Source: G963556115 sp963675945 (GTDB lineage: Bacteria > Planctomycetota > SZUA-567). From it: a stretch of 64,000 bases of DNA. The DNA is taken from contig OY780932.1 in the NCBI GenBank assembly GCA_963675945.1, forward strand, positions 186,001-250,000. The letters run 5' to 3'. This document shows, piece by piece, positions 7,902 through 15,890 of this stretch; position 1 is the first letter of the stretch; the number at the start of each line of letters is the position of its first letter. Under the pieces are notes generated by a model, which saw nothing but the letters and a program-made list of their open reading frames with translations, ran no database searches and was not told the origin of the DNA. Made by a program: the position numbers and the translations under genes.

Positions 7902-10310
7902 CTAATATTTATTGATTCCTGCAATGTCAACTCCAAGATCACTCAATATTGTTCCCTTGGCTCTTGCCAACTTCAGCGCATTTACATTACAATCAATAAT
8001 TGCTCTAAAGTAATCCATTTCCCGTTCGGCCAGATACTCCTGTGAACGCAGCAACTCTTCATTGGTCGTAAGTCCAAGCTTGAACCGAACTCTTTCACCC
8101 TCCAGGACTTCAAGAGCGGCTTTCCTGGCATTGAATGTTATCTTCATATTCCTCTGTGCTGTAGTCAGTGTTCTTCCCGCAGCTCTTACCTCTACCTTGA
8201 CTTCACGCTTGAGCTTATTCACCATCGCCTTTTTCTCTGAGATAAGCGCATCAGCTTCACGATACGCTGCTTTTGCCGCTCTACTTCCCAACTTATACTC
8301 AAACGCCAAGCCCACCTCCCAATACCCGGAATTATAGGCATATTTATCATACCGATTGTTGAGTGTATTATCATTTAGTCCCAGGTTGCCTTCTGCCAAG
8401 CCATACCGTGCCTTCAGATCAAGTGTCGGTAGCTTATCCTCATCTGCCAGACGTTTTTTAGCCTTCCCAACCTCAACTCCAGAATACTCTCGCATCAATT
8501 CCGGCCTCATTGCCAGCGCGACCTCCTCGGCCTGCTCCAGCTCAAATTTTACAAATGAAACCAGAGGCCTATCCGTAGGCAAAACCAGATCCGCATTATT
8601 AAAGTAATCATCATTTCCAAGCAACAACACCAGTTCATCCAGAGCCGCAAGGACATTATCCCGCATCCGCAGCAAATTACTCCGTCTTACCTCAACTGCG
8701 GCATAAGCTCGTTCTTCATTTAGTTTTCTGGATATGCCCCGCCCTTTACGCGTCTTTTCATAAATATACACCTCCTTTGCCATCGCCAGAACCCGTTTCT
8801 GAATCGCCATCTGCTCAAGATAAAAAACCAGTGTCCAGTATGCAGCGCAAACCTCATATACACTATCCATGGATTCCACCACAAAATCCGCCTGCGCCAT
8901 ACTTGCATTGAGCCTGGATATTTTTATTGCCGTTTTATTATCAATATCTCCTAACCCCCGAAGCAGAGATTGATTGAGCGTAACCACCGGCCCGCCGACC
9001 CCTCTGAACAACTCCTTGCCTACCCCATCCTGCATGGTCTCGGCATATTCATAAGCAACAGAGATGTTACCGCCGGTAGGCAGAGGCTGCCTCAAGCCAC
9101 CTTCAATAGACCAGCCACTTGTACTCATGATCGGGTTTTGAATCAGATAGTAATAATCCGCATCCAGATCCTCTTTACTCTCACCGTTGAGATTCTGATA
9201 TAGAATCGGATCGTAAACCGTTTTACTGGCGTTGAGCCGCTCTTCCGCCTGTTTTGAAGAGTATGAAGCAGCTACAACATCTGGGTTACCTCCCAGTGAC
9301 ATACGGATAGCTTCAGCCAAGGTCAATTTCACCACATTTTTTTCCGCTTTATCCTTTTTAAGATCATTATTTTTTTCCGAAAAAAGTTTGGGCATTTTCT
9401 TTAATTTAGTTTCATTGAGCGCAATAACCGCACCCTCATATCTATGTGCTTGCTCAAGCATGGCCGTACTGTCAATTCCACTGATAGGTTCTGCCCCGCG
9501 CATAGTATTATCCTGCTCCAGCTTCTGCTGTTTACGCTGTAGTTCTACTGAAGTATTAACGACTTCAGACTCTTTTTCCATACTCATCAAGTCAGTCGCA
9601 TAAACAACTGTACTCTCATCATCCCAAGAATCAACCTCAAGAAAACACCCGTTTTCAGCACTTGCTGGCTCTAGCATATACACATCAGTCTGCAGACCGC
9701 CATTATTGGTCAGCCGGTTGTTACTGGCCAAAGCATCATTCAAATCATCACAACCAACAATATCCTCGACATCAATTTTAACTGCAGCGACAAATTCCTC
9801 TTCTCTATTCGACATATCTTTTGAAACCGGATTACGCACACTCTGGCTATCAGCTTCAAATAAAAATGAAGTTTCAACACAACTACTCACGCCGGAGTAA
9901 AAATCCTGCGGACCATATAAGGGTAGAGCACAGGCAAACTCTTGATTAATTGGCTCGTCTTTTGCCTTATACTCCTGCGGTAATGTCTCTACCGATACAG
10001 GTGCAGGTTCTTCCGCTTTTTCCTTTAATTCCAGCTCATATTCGTCTTCGACCGCGCTCTCTTCCAGCTCAATATCCAGCTCCAACAAGCTCTCAGCAGT
10101 AGTATCGAATGAAAAGACATCAAACTGCTCATCCTTGGCATAAGCTGCTGGCAGATACGCCTGCGCCTGCTCGGCAACCGGCGGAGTTATTCCCCCATCC
10201 ACCAGTTCCAACTTGCTGCTGCTGGTACAACCCTGTAGCGAAACCAGAACAACCCCGGCAATAACTGCTGCAACGAAGCAGTTAATTAGTATTCTATTAT
10301 TAATTTTCAT
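7902..10310 (-). CDS. TolC-family outer membrane efflux lipoprotein with long acidic N-terminal region
   Basis: 802 residues, against the usual 420-500 for TolC/OprM. The signal peptide ends in a lipobox, SLQGC (Cys28), so it is an OprM-like lipoprotein. Residues about 30-330 are rich in Glu, Asp and Ser with no recognisable fold. The outer membrane efflux domain starts near 330 (VKLTLAEAIRMSLGGNPDV) and runs to the end as two helical repeats (SKQAEERL..., KLKREVKVEVRAAGRTL...). Known: TolC proteins form the outer membrane exit duct of type I secretion and efflux. Inferred: this is the duct of the LEPR-XLL island, and the acidic region could act as a periplasmic tether or Ca-binding segment. 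GGGGGAAG precedes the ATG. Confidence 0.85.
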   Translation of the reverse strand: MKINNRILINCFVAAVIAGVVLVSLQGCTSSSKLELVDGGITPPVAEQAQAYLPAAYAKDEQFDVFSFDTTAESLLELDIELEESAVEDEYELELKEKAEEPAPVSVETLPQEYKAKDEPINQEFACALPLYGPQDFYSGVSSCVETSFLFEADSQSVRNPVSKDMSNREEEFVAAVKIDVEDIVGCDDLNDALASNNRLTNNGGLQTDVYMLEPASAENGCFLEVDSWDDESTVVYATDLMSMEKESEVVNTSVELQRKQQKLEQDNTMRGAEPISGIDSTAMLEQAHRYEGAVIALNETKLKKMPKLFSEKNNDLKKDKAEKNVVKLTLAEAIRMSLGGNPDVVAASYSSKQAEERLNASKTVYDPILYQNLNGESKEDLDADYYYLIQNPIMSTSGWSIEGGLRQPLPTGGNISVAYEYAETMQDGVGKELFRGVGGPVVTLNQSLLRGLGDIDNKTAIKISRLNASMAQADFVVESMDSVYEVCAAYWTLVFYLEQMAIQKRVLAMAKEVYIYEKTRKGRGISRKLNEERAYAAVEVRRSNLLRMRDNVLAALDELVLLLGNDDYFNNADLVLPTDRPLVSFVKFELEQAEEVALAMRPELMREYSGVEVGKAKKRLADEDKLPTLDLKARYGLAEGNLGLNDNTLNNRYDKYAYNSGYWEVGLAFEYKLGSRAAKAAYREADALISEKKAMVNKLKREVKVEVRAAGRTLTTAQRNMKITFNARKAALEVLEGERVRFKLGLTTNEELLRSQEYLAEREMDYFRAIIDCNVNALKLARAKGTILSDLGVDIAGINKY

Positions 10311-10457
10311 CGATTATGCTTCCCCCTGGTGACGTATACTTAATGAGCCCCCATTCTCACATTCCACTGCTTTATACGGTGCAAGGAGTACTTTACTGCA
10401 CAGTTTTTTTCCAATTATAACTGGAAACTTTCATCCCTACTACATTTTGACATAAAA

Positions 10458-10484
10458 AGTGCCGGAGAATATTTCTCCGGCACT
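10458..10484 (-). terminator. Rho-independent terminator after the HlyD gene
   Basis: A 12-bp perfect stem (AGTGCCGGAGAA and complement) with a 3-base loop, followed on the minus strand by TTTTTATG. It ends the short HlyD transcript, so the TolC gene at 10310 must have its own promoter within 10311-10457 or rely on readthrough. Confidence 0.85.
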
Positions 10485-10520
10485 AACAGACAGTCAATTA
10501 TAAATGTAAGAAAATTATAT

Positions 10521-11486
10521 TCACTCTGTTTCAGGCAACATTGGCAAAAAGAGTTTGTCTTTAACGCTTTGCACTGAATGAGAAATCTCATCTTCAATTA
10601 CGGCTTTAGACGAATTTACAGCTTGCGATAATTTATCTAGCTCACGCTGCTTACCCGCAGGATCAGGCAGTTCTACGACGACAGGCGTACCTATAGGTAG
10701 CATTTGGGGATTGGTAATACCAATACGTATTTTGATTGTTTCACTCGCCGAATCAGCCAGAGCCGCAATATACTCAATCCCGCCGCTTACAACTCTTTCG
10801 CCCGAGGCATCAGAGTACGCTGAAAATCTTACCGGAATCTCCGACATACTCCTTATTGTTGACAAGAGGCTCAGTGGCACCATCAGATCAACCCATAATT
10901 TATCTTGAACCACAATTCTGACAACCGGCCTCATAGCTTCTACCGACTCCCCAGAATCAATCTCCAATATCTCAATTACACCGTCGATCGGGCTGATCAA
11001 TTCCCTGCGTTCAAGCTCAGCTTTCAATTCTTCATATTTGAGTTGAGTCAGTTTCAACTGATGCTCAGACTGCTCCAACTTCAACCTTGAGATATCCACG
11101 GCTAATTTAGCATTATCAACCTCTGAATCCGCGGCCGCACCCTCGATATGAGCATTGATCATCCGTGACAGATCGTACTCCTTCTGCTTCAACTCCAGTG
11201 TATTAGCTTTGACCTCAGAATTATTTTCAGCTTCCAGCTGCAACTGTTTGAGTCTGATCAATTCCGGAGCCATCTCCAAACTCGCAATAACATCCCCCTT
11301 CGCGACTCTGTCACCTTCCTTATAAAAGATATCCCCAATCTTCCCACTCACCGTAAACGCCAGGAAGACGTCATTCTGTGGCTTGGTAATTCCTTTTATT
11401 TCCGCAGCACCGAGCTCCGCCCCTGCCCCAAGCAGAAGAAATAACGACAATACAAGATAGTGAACGTTAGTAATCAGCTTATGCAT
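10521..11486 (-). CDS. HlyD/RND-type periplasmic adaptor protein
   Basis: 321 residues. A signal peptide or N-terminal anchor (about 1-27, LVLSLFLLLGAGAELGAA) is followed by the first half of a biotinyl-lipoyl domain (FTVSGKIGDIFYKEGDRVAKGDVIASLE), a helical hairpin of about 100 residues, and the second half (LISPIDGVIEILEIDSGESV), then a beta-barrel. This is the canonical layout of a membrane fusion protein bridging an inner-membrane pump and TolC. The start at 11486 (GGGG just upstream) is chosen because the open frame further upstream lies inside the preceding small gene in another frame and gives Cys/Arg-rich nonsense. It overlaps the small gene by 8 bases. This is the third HlyD-like module in the island. 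Confidence 0.85.
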   Translation of the reverse strand: MHKLITNVHYLVLSLFLLLGAGAELGAAEIKGITKPQNDVFLAFTVSGKIGDIFYKEGDRVAKGDVIASLEMAPELIRLKQLQLEAENNSEVKANTLELKQKEYDLSRMINAHIEGAAADSEVDNAKLAVDISRLKLEQSEHQLKLTQLKYEELKAELERRELISPIDGVIEILEIDSGESVEAMRPVVRIVVQDKLWVDLMVPLSLLSTIRSMSEIPVRFSAYSDASGERVVSGGIEYIAALADSASETIKIRIGITNPQMLPIGTPVVVELPDPAGKQRELDKLSQAVNSSKAVIEDEISHSVQSVKDKLFLPMLPETE

Positions 11487-11796
11487 TATCCCCAGACTTT
11501 CCAGCATTCTGCTTTTTAAGAGCCTCCTGCTGCAATTCATGGAGTTTTGCCTGTAACATCTGCAAAGTCTGCGACAGCCCCTGCTGCAGTTTGAATGCCG
11601 CAGGTACAGAGAGTACCGCCCTATGCGACAAACGCATACTGTTTCCTCCGGAATTTCTAACGCTGTTGCCGAATTCCAGAACCACCTCTGAAGCTCCGGC
11701 GACCACATTGAGCATATCATAGTATATATACGGCACGTTATTCTCTTCAATTATTTCAATCGGTTTTCTCAGATTATTCTCATTATTTTCAATCAT
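11479..11796 (-). CDS. Small cytosolic protein, DUF3467-like
   Basis: 105 residues with a strong ribosome site (GGGAGG) 5 bases before the ATG. It has no signal peptide. The pattern VPYIYYDMLNVVAGASEVVLEFG, then SHRAVLSVPAAFKLQQGLSQTLQ, then a Gln/Lys-rich helix resembles the small DUF3467 family (a beta-sheet protein with a conserved EF-D-FG motif and a final helix). Function unknown. Being first in the transcript and translationally coupled to the HlyD adaptor suggests a chaperone or pilot role for export, but nothing in the sequence proves it. Confidence 0.6.
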   Translation of the reverse strand: MIENNENNLRKPIEIIEENNVPYIYYDMLNVVAGASEVVLEFGNSVRNSGGNSMRLSHRAVLSVPAAFKLQQGLSQTLQMLQAKLHELQQEALKKQNAGKSGDNA

Positions 11797-12267
11797 ATAG
11801 CCTCCCTCAATCCTATATTTAGCATCCCCAAAAAAATGTACCTAGTATTTCATTACTGCTCTTAACGGATTCAACAACCAAAACTTTACTTTTTAGTAGT
11901 TTTTTTATTATATATTATCTTTCAAAATATACTACTTTTTTATTCCGAAAAACTAAACTTCACCCTCTTATTGCTCCTTTCACACAAACCAGATATTGCC
12001 TACTTTCAGGTTTACTCTCACAGCGACCAGACAACCCTGTATTTTCCAGCTAGATAATAACCACTTTCTTACTATCCTGCTATCTCTTACCAAATTTAAT
12101 CCAGAAATTATTGACCTAAGACAGAAAAATACAACTTTGCATAATACATTAAATTATGCACTGAATATGAACTGCCGGAATATCTTCCTCTATTAATCAA
12201 TCCCATCAGGCGAGATGCTCGACCTTGCCAGCCACTAATCATTTCTCAGACAAGTATGCCTAGCATC
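11797..12267. other. Intergenic region between divergent transcripts
   Basis: AT-rich spacer between the export island and the sigma-54 regulator. It contains an interrupted palindrome with 8-base arms (TGCATAAT ... ATTATGCA, 12138-12160) and, at 11889-11936, AGTAGT and ACTACT arms about 38 bases apart. I see no convincing gene in it; a 66-codon open frame at 11996-12196 lacks a ribosome site. Confidence 0.4.
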
Positions 12268-12296
12268 TTGATTTTTTAGTGATATTATATTATAAA
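12268..12296 (+). promoter_or_regulatory. Probable sigma-70-type promoter of the response regulator
   Basis: TTGATT (12268-12273), a 17-base spacer and TATAAA (12291-12296). It lies about 50 bases before the regulator ATG. Confidence 0.5.
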
Positions 12297-12347
12297 GAAA
12301 ATACTGCAGTCGAAGTTTATGCCGTTTGAACATAACCCAGGACGACT

Positions 12348-13679
12348 ATGAGTGACTTCAAATATAAATTATTGATCGTAGATGATAAAGAAAAATTATG
12401 CCGTCTCATGGTAACCAATTATGTGCAGCAAGGGTATGCCGCAGAGTATGCAACCTCTGCCCGGGACGCAATTAACAAATTCAAGCAGCAGGTCTTTCAT
12501 CTGGTTCTGCTCGATCTCAAGCTCGGCGCAGACAATGGCATCGCAGTCCTCAGAGAGCTCCTCGCTCTCAACCCGAATATCCCAGTTATAATGATTACGG
12601 GATTTGCCACCATCGACTCCGCAGTAGAAGCGATGAAGATAGGAGCCTATGACTATGTCCAAAAACCTGTCGACTTCCCGCAGCTCTGCCAGCTAATCAA
12701 AAAAGCCCTGAGCAAGACCCCACCTACCCCAGAGAATCTTGCTGACCCCTTCGCCTATATTGAGATGAAGTCAAACAACCCGGATTACCAACAGGTCATT
12801 GAGACGCTCGACAAATTCGCTCCTACCGACCTGCCAATATTGATTCTAGGTGAGAGCGGTGTCGGCAAAGAACACTTTGCCGATTATATCCACCGACAGT
12901 CACTGCGTAACGACCGCAAGCTTCTCAAGATCAACTGCTCGTCCTTCTCAGAGAGCCTCCTCACCAATGAATTATTCGGCCATGAAGAGGGTTCCTACAC
13001 CGGAGCGGAGAAGAGCCATCAAGGAATATTCGAACAGGCGAATAACGGCACCTTGTTTTTAGATGAGATAGGCGATATGCCGCTGAGCGTCCAGGTTAGG
13101 ATCTTACGCACGCTGCAAAACAGTGAGGTAAGACGCATCGGCGCCAAGAGCAATCTGAATGTAAATGTCCGAATAATCGCGGCTACCAACAAAAATCTTG
13201 AAAAATTAATCGAAGAGAAATTATTCCGGCTCGACCTGTTCTATCGGCTCAACTCCGTAGCGGTAACAGTTCCGGCACTAGCCCAAAGGATAGAAGACTT
13301 GCCGCTAATCTGTGAGAACGTACTCAAGAAGATCGCCGCCACCAACCGCCAGCCGGTAAAGAAGTTATCGCAAGAGGTACTCACCCTGTTCCGCAGCTAC
13401 TCCTTTCCCGGAAACATCCGTGAGCTAGAGAATATCCTCAACTACTCCCACACCGTAGCCAGCTCGGGCATCATAATCAAGCAGGATCTTCCTCCATTCT
13501 TCTCAGTCACAGAGAGTTCCCCTTCCGGCTCAAACACCGACCTACTCAAAGTAAACGAGAAGGACACCATCATGCATGTCCTCAAGGAGTGTAACTATAA
13601 CAAGAAACAGACAGCCCAGCGTCTGGGCATATCCCGCTCAACCCTATACACTAAGTTAGAGAAATACGGTATATCCTAA
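12348..13679 (+). CDS. Sigma-54-dependent response regulator (NtrC family)
   Basis: 443 residues with three domains. The receiver (1-120) has acidic Asp12/Asp13, phospho-acceptor Asp56 (VLLDLKLG) and the Lys of YVQKP. The AAA+ sigma-54 activator domain (about 135-370) has Walker A GESGVGKEHFA, Walker B GTLFLDEIGD and the sigma-54 contact loop as GSYTGA (about 213-218) in place of GAFTGA. The C-terminal Fis-type helix-turn-helix (about 400-443) contains NYNKKQTAQRLGISRSTLY. AGGA lies 6 bases before the ATG. One base separates its stop from the ABC-kinase gene, its obvious sensor partner. Its likely targets are the enhancer palindromes at 15512 and 17964, upstream of -24/-12-like elements. Confidence 0.93.
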   Translation: MSDFKYKLLIVDDKEKLCRLMVTNYVQQGYAAEYATSARDAINKFKQQVFHLVLLDLKLGADNGIAVLRELLALNPNIPVIMITGFATIDSAVEAMKIGAYDYVQKPVDFPQLCQLIKKALSKTPPTPENLADPFAYIEMKSNNPDYQQVIETLDKFAPTDLPILILGESGVGKEHFADYIHRQSLRNDRKLLKINCSSFSESLLTNELFGHEEGSYTGAEKSHQGIFEQANNGTLFLDEIGDMPLSVQVRILRTLQNSEVRRIGAKSNLNVNVRIIAATNKNLEKLIEEKLFRLDLFYRLNSVAVTVPALAQRIEDLPLICENVLKKIAATNRQPVKKLSQEVLTLFRSYSFPGNIRELENILNYSHTVASSGIIIKQDLPPFFSVTESSPSGSNTDLLKVNEKDTIMHVLKECNYNKKQTAQRLGISRSTLYTKLEKYGIS

Positions 13680-13680
13680 A

Positions 13681-15495
13681 ATGTCAAAGACACCGCTGAT
13701 TATCATCAAGAATTTATACCTGAAGGTCAACAAAACCCAAATCCTTAAAGATATCAACCTGGAGATCAATCCTGGTGAAATTTATGCTCTTGTCGGCGAG
13801 CATGGAGCCGGGAAGAGTTCGCTCGGCATGATTCTCAGTGGCTTTATTCCCGTACTTAGTGGCGAGATGTACTACAAAGGAGAGTTGCTCAAAACACACA
13901 CCGAAAAGGTAATTTATGACAACATACTCCTGGTTCCCCAGTATAATTTCGGTTTTATAAATCTCTCAGTCGCAGAGAATATCTTTATGCAGACCTTGAA
14001 AAAACGCGGCAAGATTTTCAGCTCCAACAAACAGCGCAGACTTGCCCAGGCATATTTCAAGAGCTTGGGCGTAACGCTCGACCCCGATGCCTTGCTCGGC
14101 GATCTCAGCCTCTCGGACAAACTCTTTGTTTATATTTTAAAACAGATATACGCCAAGCCTGAAATACTAATTTTAGATGAGAGTCTGGTAAAACTCTCCA
14201 CCGACAATCTTGAGATTGTAATCTCACTGCTACAGCAACTTGTCGCTACTGGCTCCTCTATAATTCTGATTACCCACGATATCGACGACATCTTCAAATT
14301 CGCCAAAAACCTGATCATTCTCCGCCGGGGCGAGATTGTCTATAAAGGCACCCTGGAGGATATAGACAAGATCAGTCTGATCCGGCTGGCATACATGCAA
14401 CTTGCCAAAGAAGAAATTATCGGCAACAACGGTGAAAATTTGACCGATATACTCAAATACAACGAAGCCATTCTTACCAAGCTTCCACTCCACCTATTTA
14501 TCGTCGATACCAATTTTAATATCCGGCTCATCAACAATAAAGCCAAACAGTTACTGAAATTAACCTCCAATATAGGTATACGCTCCAACTTCAAGGATGT
14601 CTTCAGCAGTTATCCTGATTTTCTAAAACAGGTAACAACGGCAGTCGAGCAACACGAAGAGATTACCATTGATAACATCAGTTTCACTCTGGACAACAAC
14701 AAGGTAACCATGAATATCAAAATTGTACCGGTCTTCGAACTTACCACCTATATCGGCAGCATAATTACCCTCGAAGACATCACCAATCAGGAGATGCTCC
14801 GCTCGCAGGTAATGCTCTCGGAGAATCTCGCTGCCGTCGGCATGCTGGCGGCCGGGGTTGCCCACGAGATCAATAATCCTCTGGAGATGATCAATTACAG
14901 CCTCCAGGATTTAAAATACCGGGATGAGAACAATAATTTCAAAGAAGAACTGAATTCGCTGGAAGAAGAGATGAACTCAATTGCCAACATTGTTAAAAAC
15001 CTGGTGGTATTCTCTGACAACCATCCGCATAATATCCAGCAATTCCCCATCAACCAACTGATCAAGGATATAACCCGCCTGATGAAATTTAAAGCTCAGG
15101 AAAGCCGTATACAGTTTGAACTCAACATCTGTGATGACGATATTATTCTGGAAGCCAACAAAGTTGAGATCCGCCAAGTACTCCTGAACTTGCTCAAGAA
15201 CAGCTTTGAGGCCATGCCAAATGGCGGGCGCATCAGTATTGATATCAAACAGACCATAGATAATCGGGTTGAGATCACCTTTGCCGACCAGGGCGGGGGC
15301 ATAACCCTGGAAAACCCCAGCGATATCTTCCTTCCGTTTTTCTCTACCAAGAATGACGGTTCCAGAAATACCGGCCTGGGCTTATCGATCTCCTACAATC
15401 TCATCAAGAAGAATAACGGTGAAATCTTATTCGAGAACAATCCACCCATAGGCTGCAAATTTCACATCATTCTCCCCCAGACCTCCTCCAACTGA
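13681..15495 (+). CDS. ABC ATPase - PAS - histidine kinase fusion protein
   Basis: 604 residues, no membrane segment. Residues 1-230 are an RbsA-like ABC cassette: Walker A GEHGAGKSS (39-47), Q-loop VPQYN, Walker B ILILDES with the catalytic Glu, and switch ITHD. The ABC signature, LSGGQ in transporters, is degenerate here (LSLSDKLF). Residues about 255-370 look PAS-like (LFIVDTNFNIRLINNKAKQLL). A histidine kinase follows: VAHEINNPLEM with His395, N-box NLLKNSFEAMPNGG, ADQGGGI and STKNDGSRNTGLGLS. It is coupled to the upstream sigma-54 regulator. Inference: the ABC part docks on or senses the RbsC-type permease at 21347 and reports transport to the kinase. Fusions of this kind are rare to my knowledge. 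Gene boundaries and domains are secure; the mechanism is not. Confidence 0.92.
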   Translation: MSKTPLIIIKNLYLKVNKTQILKDINLEINPGEIYALVGEHGAGKSSLGMILSGFIPVLSGEMYYKGELLKTHTEKVIYDNILLVPQYNFGFINLSVAENIFMQTLKKRGKIFSSNKQRRLAQAYFKSLGVTLDPDALLGDLSLSDKLFVYILKQIYAKPEILILDESLVKLSTDNLEIVISLLQQLVATGSSIILITHDIDDIFKFAKNLIILRRGEIVYKGTLEDIDKISLIRLAYMQLAKEEIIGNNGENLTDILKYNEAILTKLPLHLFIVDTNFNIRLINNKAKQLLKLTSNIGIRSNFKDVFSSYPDFLKQVTTAVEQHEEITIDNISFTLDNNKVTMNIKIVPVFELTTYIGSIITLEDITNQEMLRSQVMLSENLAAVGMLAAGVAHEINNPLEMINYSLQDLKYRDENNNFKEELNSLEEEMNSIANIVKNLVVFSDNHPHNIQQFPINQLIKDITRLMKFKAQESRIQFELNICDDDIILEANKVEIRQVLLNLLKNSFEAMPNGGRISIDIKQTIDNRVEITFADQGGGITLENPSDIFLPFFSTKNDGSRNTGLGLSISYNLIKKNNGEILFENNPPIGCKFHIILPQTSSN

Positions 15496-15511
15496 ACACC
15501 TTGTCCAATAT

Positions 15512-15539
15512 CTGTACACCGTGTCCAGAAAGTGTACAG
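15512..15539 (+). promoter_or_regulatory. Putative enhancer palindrome for the sigma-54 regulator (copy 1)
   Basis: CTGTACAC, 12 bases, GTGTACAG: perfect 8-base inverted arms, flanked by TGTCCA repeats. It lies about 155 bases upstream of the -24/-12-like element, a normal distance for an enhancer-binding protein, and is repeated at 17964. Confidence 0.55.
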
Positions 15540-15694
15540 ACACTATCCAGACACCAATTACTAACAATTGCCACTCAACCCAAATTCTAAAATATAATCA
15601 ATACCAAATTATCTTACAAGCATATGCTTTAAAGCTGTTTACTGTTTTTCAAACCTTATCCGCAAAAGATCTGACGAATAATACAATTCAAAAC

Positions 15695-15710
15695 TGGCAT
15701 ACCTATTGTT
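15695..15710 (+). promoter_or_regulatory. Sigma-54-like -24/-12 promoter element (copy 1)
   Basis: TGGCATACCTATTGTT fits the sigma-54 pattern TGGCac-N5-TTGC with GT instead of GC at -12. The same element recurs before the second binding-protein gene. Expected transcript start near 15722, leaving a leader of about 170 bases. Confidence 0.5.
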
Positions 15711-15813
15711 TAGAAAGTTGTGTGTTTGTGATAGAGTCTATAGCATAATAAGTGAATATCCCCCACCCTATAAGCTCTATAAAATCAATTAAGAATAATA
15801 TAGTTCATCAATT

Positions 15814-15832
15814 TAGAGTATTTAATATTCTA
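15814..15832 (+). other. Leader hairpin before binding protein 1
   Basis: TAGAGTAT pairs with ATATTCTA (one G-U) around a 3-base loop. The paralogous leader keeps a hairpin at the same place with different bases (18327-18344), which suggests the structure is selected. Confidence 0.4.
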
Positions 15833-15890
15833 GATAGTTTGTTTGTTTTTGAGAAGTTTATTTATTTGTTTTTTTTGAAAGGTAGATGTA

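Noticed and set aside
11487..11750. N-terminal extension of the HlyD adaptor frame
   Set aside because: The frame lies within the DUF3467-like gene in another phase and encodes Cys/Arg-rich sequence; a signal peptide starts cleanly at the ATG at 11486.
11996..12196. 66-codon open frame in the spacer before the response regulator
   Set aside because: No ribosome site, AT-driven composition, no recognisable pattern.
15521..15748. Plus-strand open frame between the kinase fusion and binding protein 1
   Set aside because: It runs through the enhancer and promoter-like elements, has no ribosome site and no counterpart in the duplicated region.
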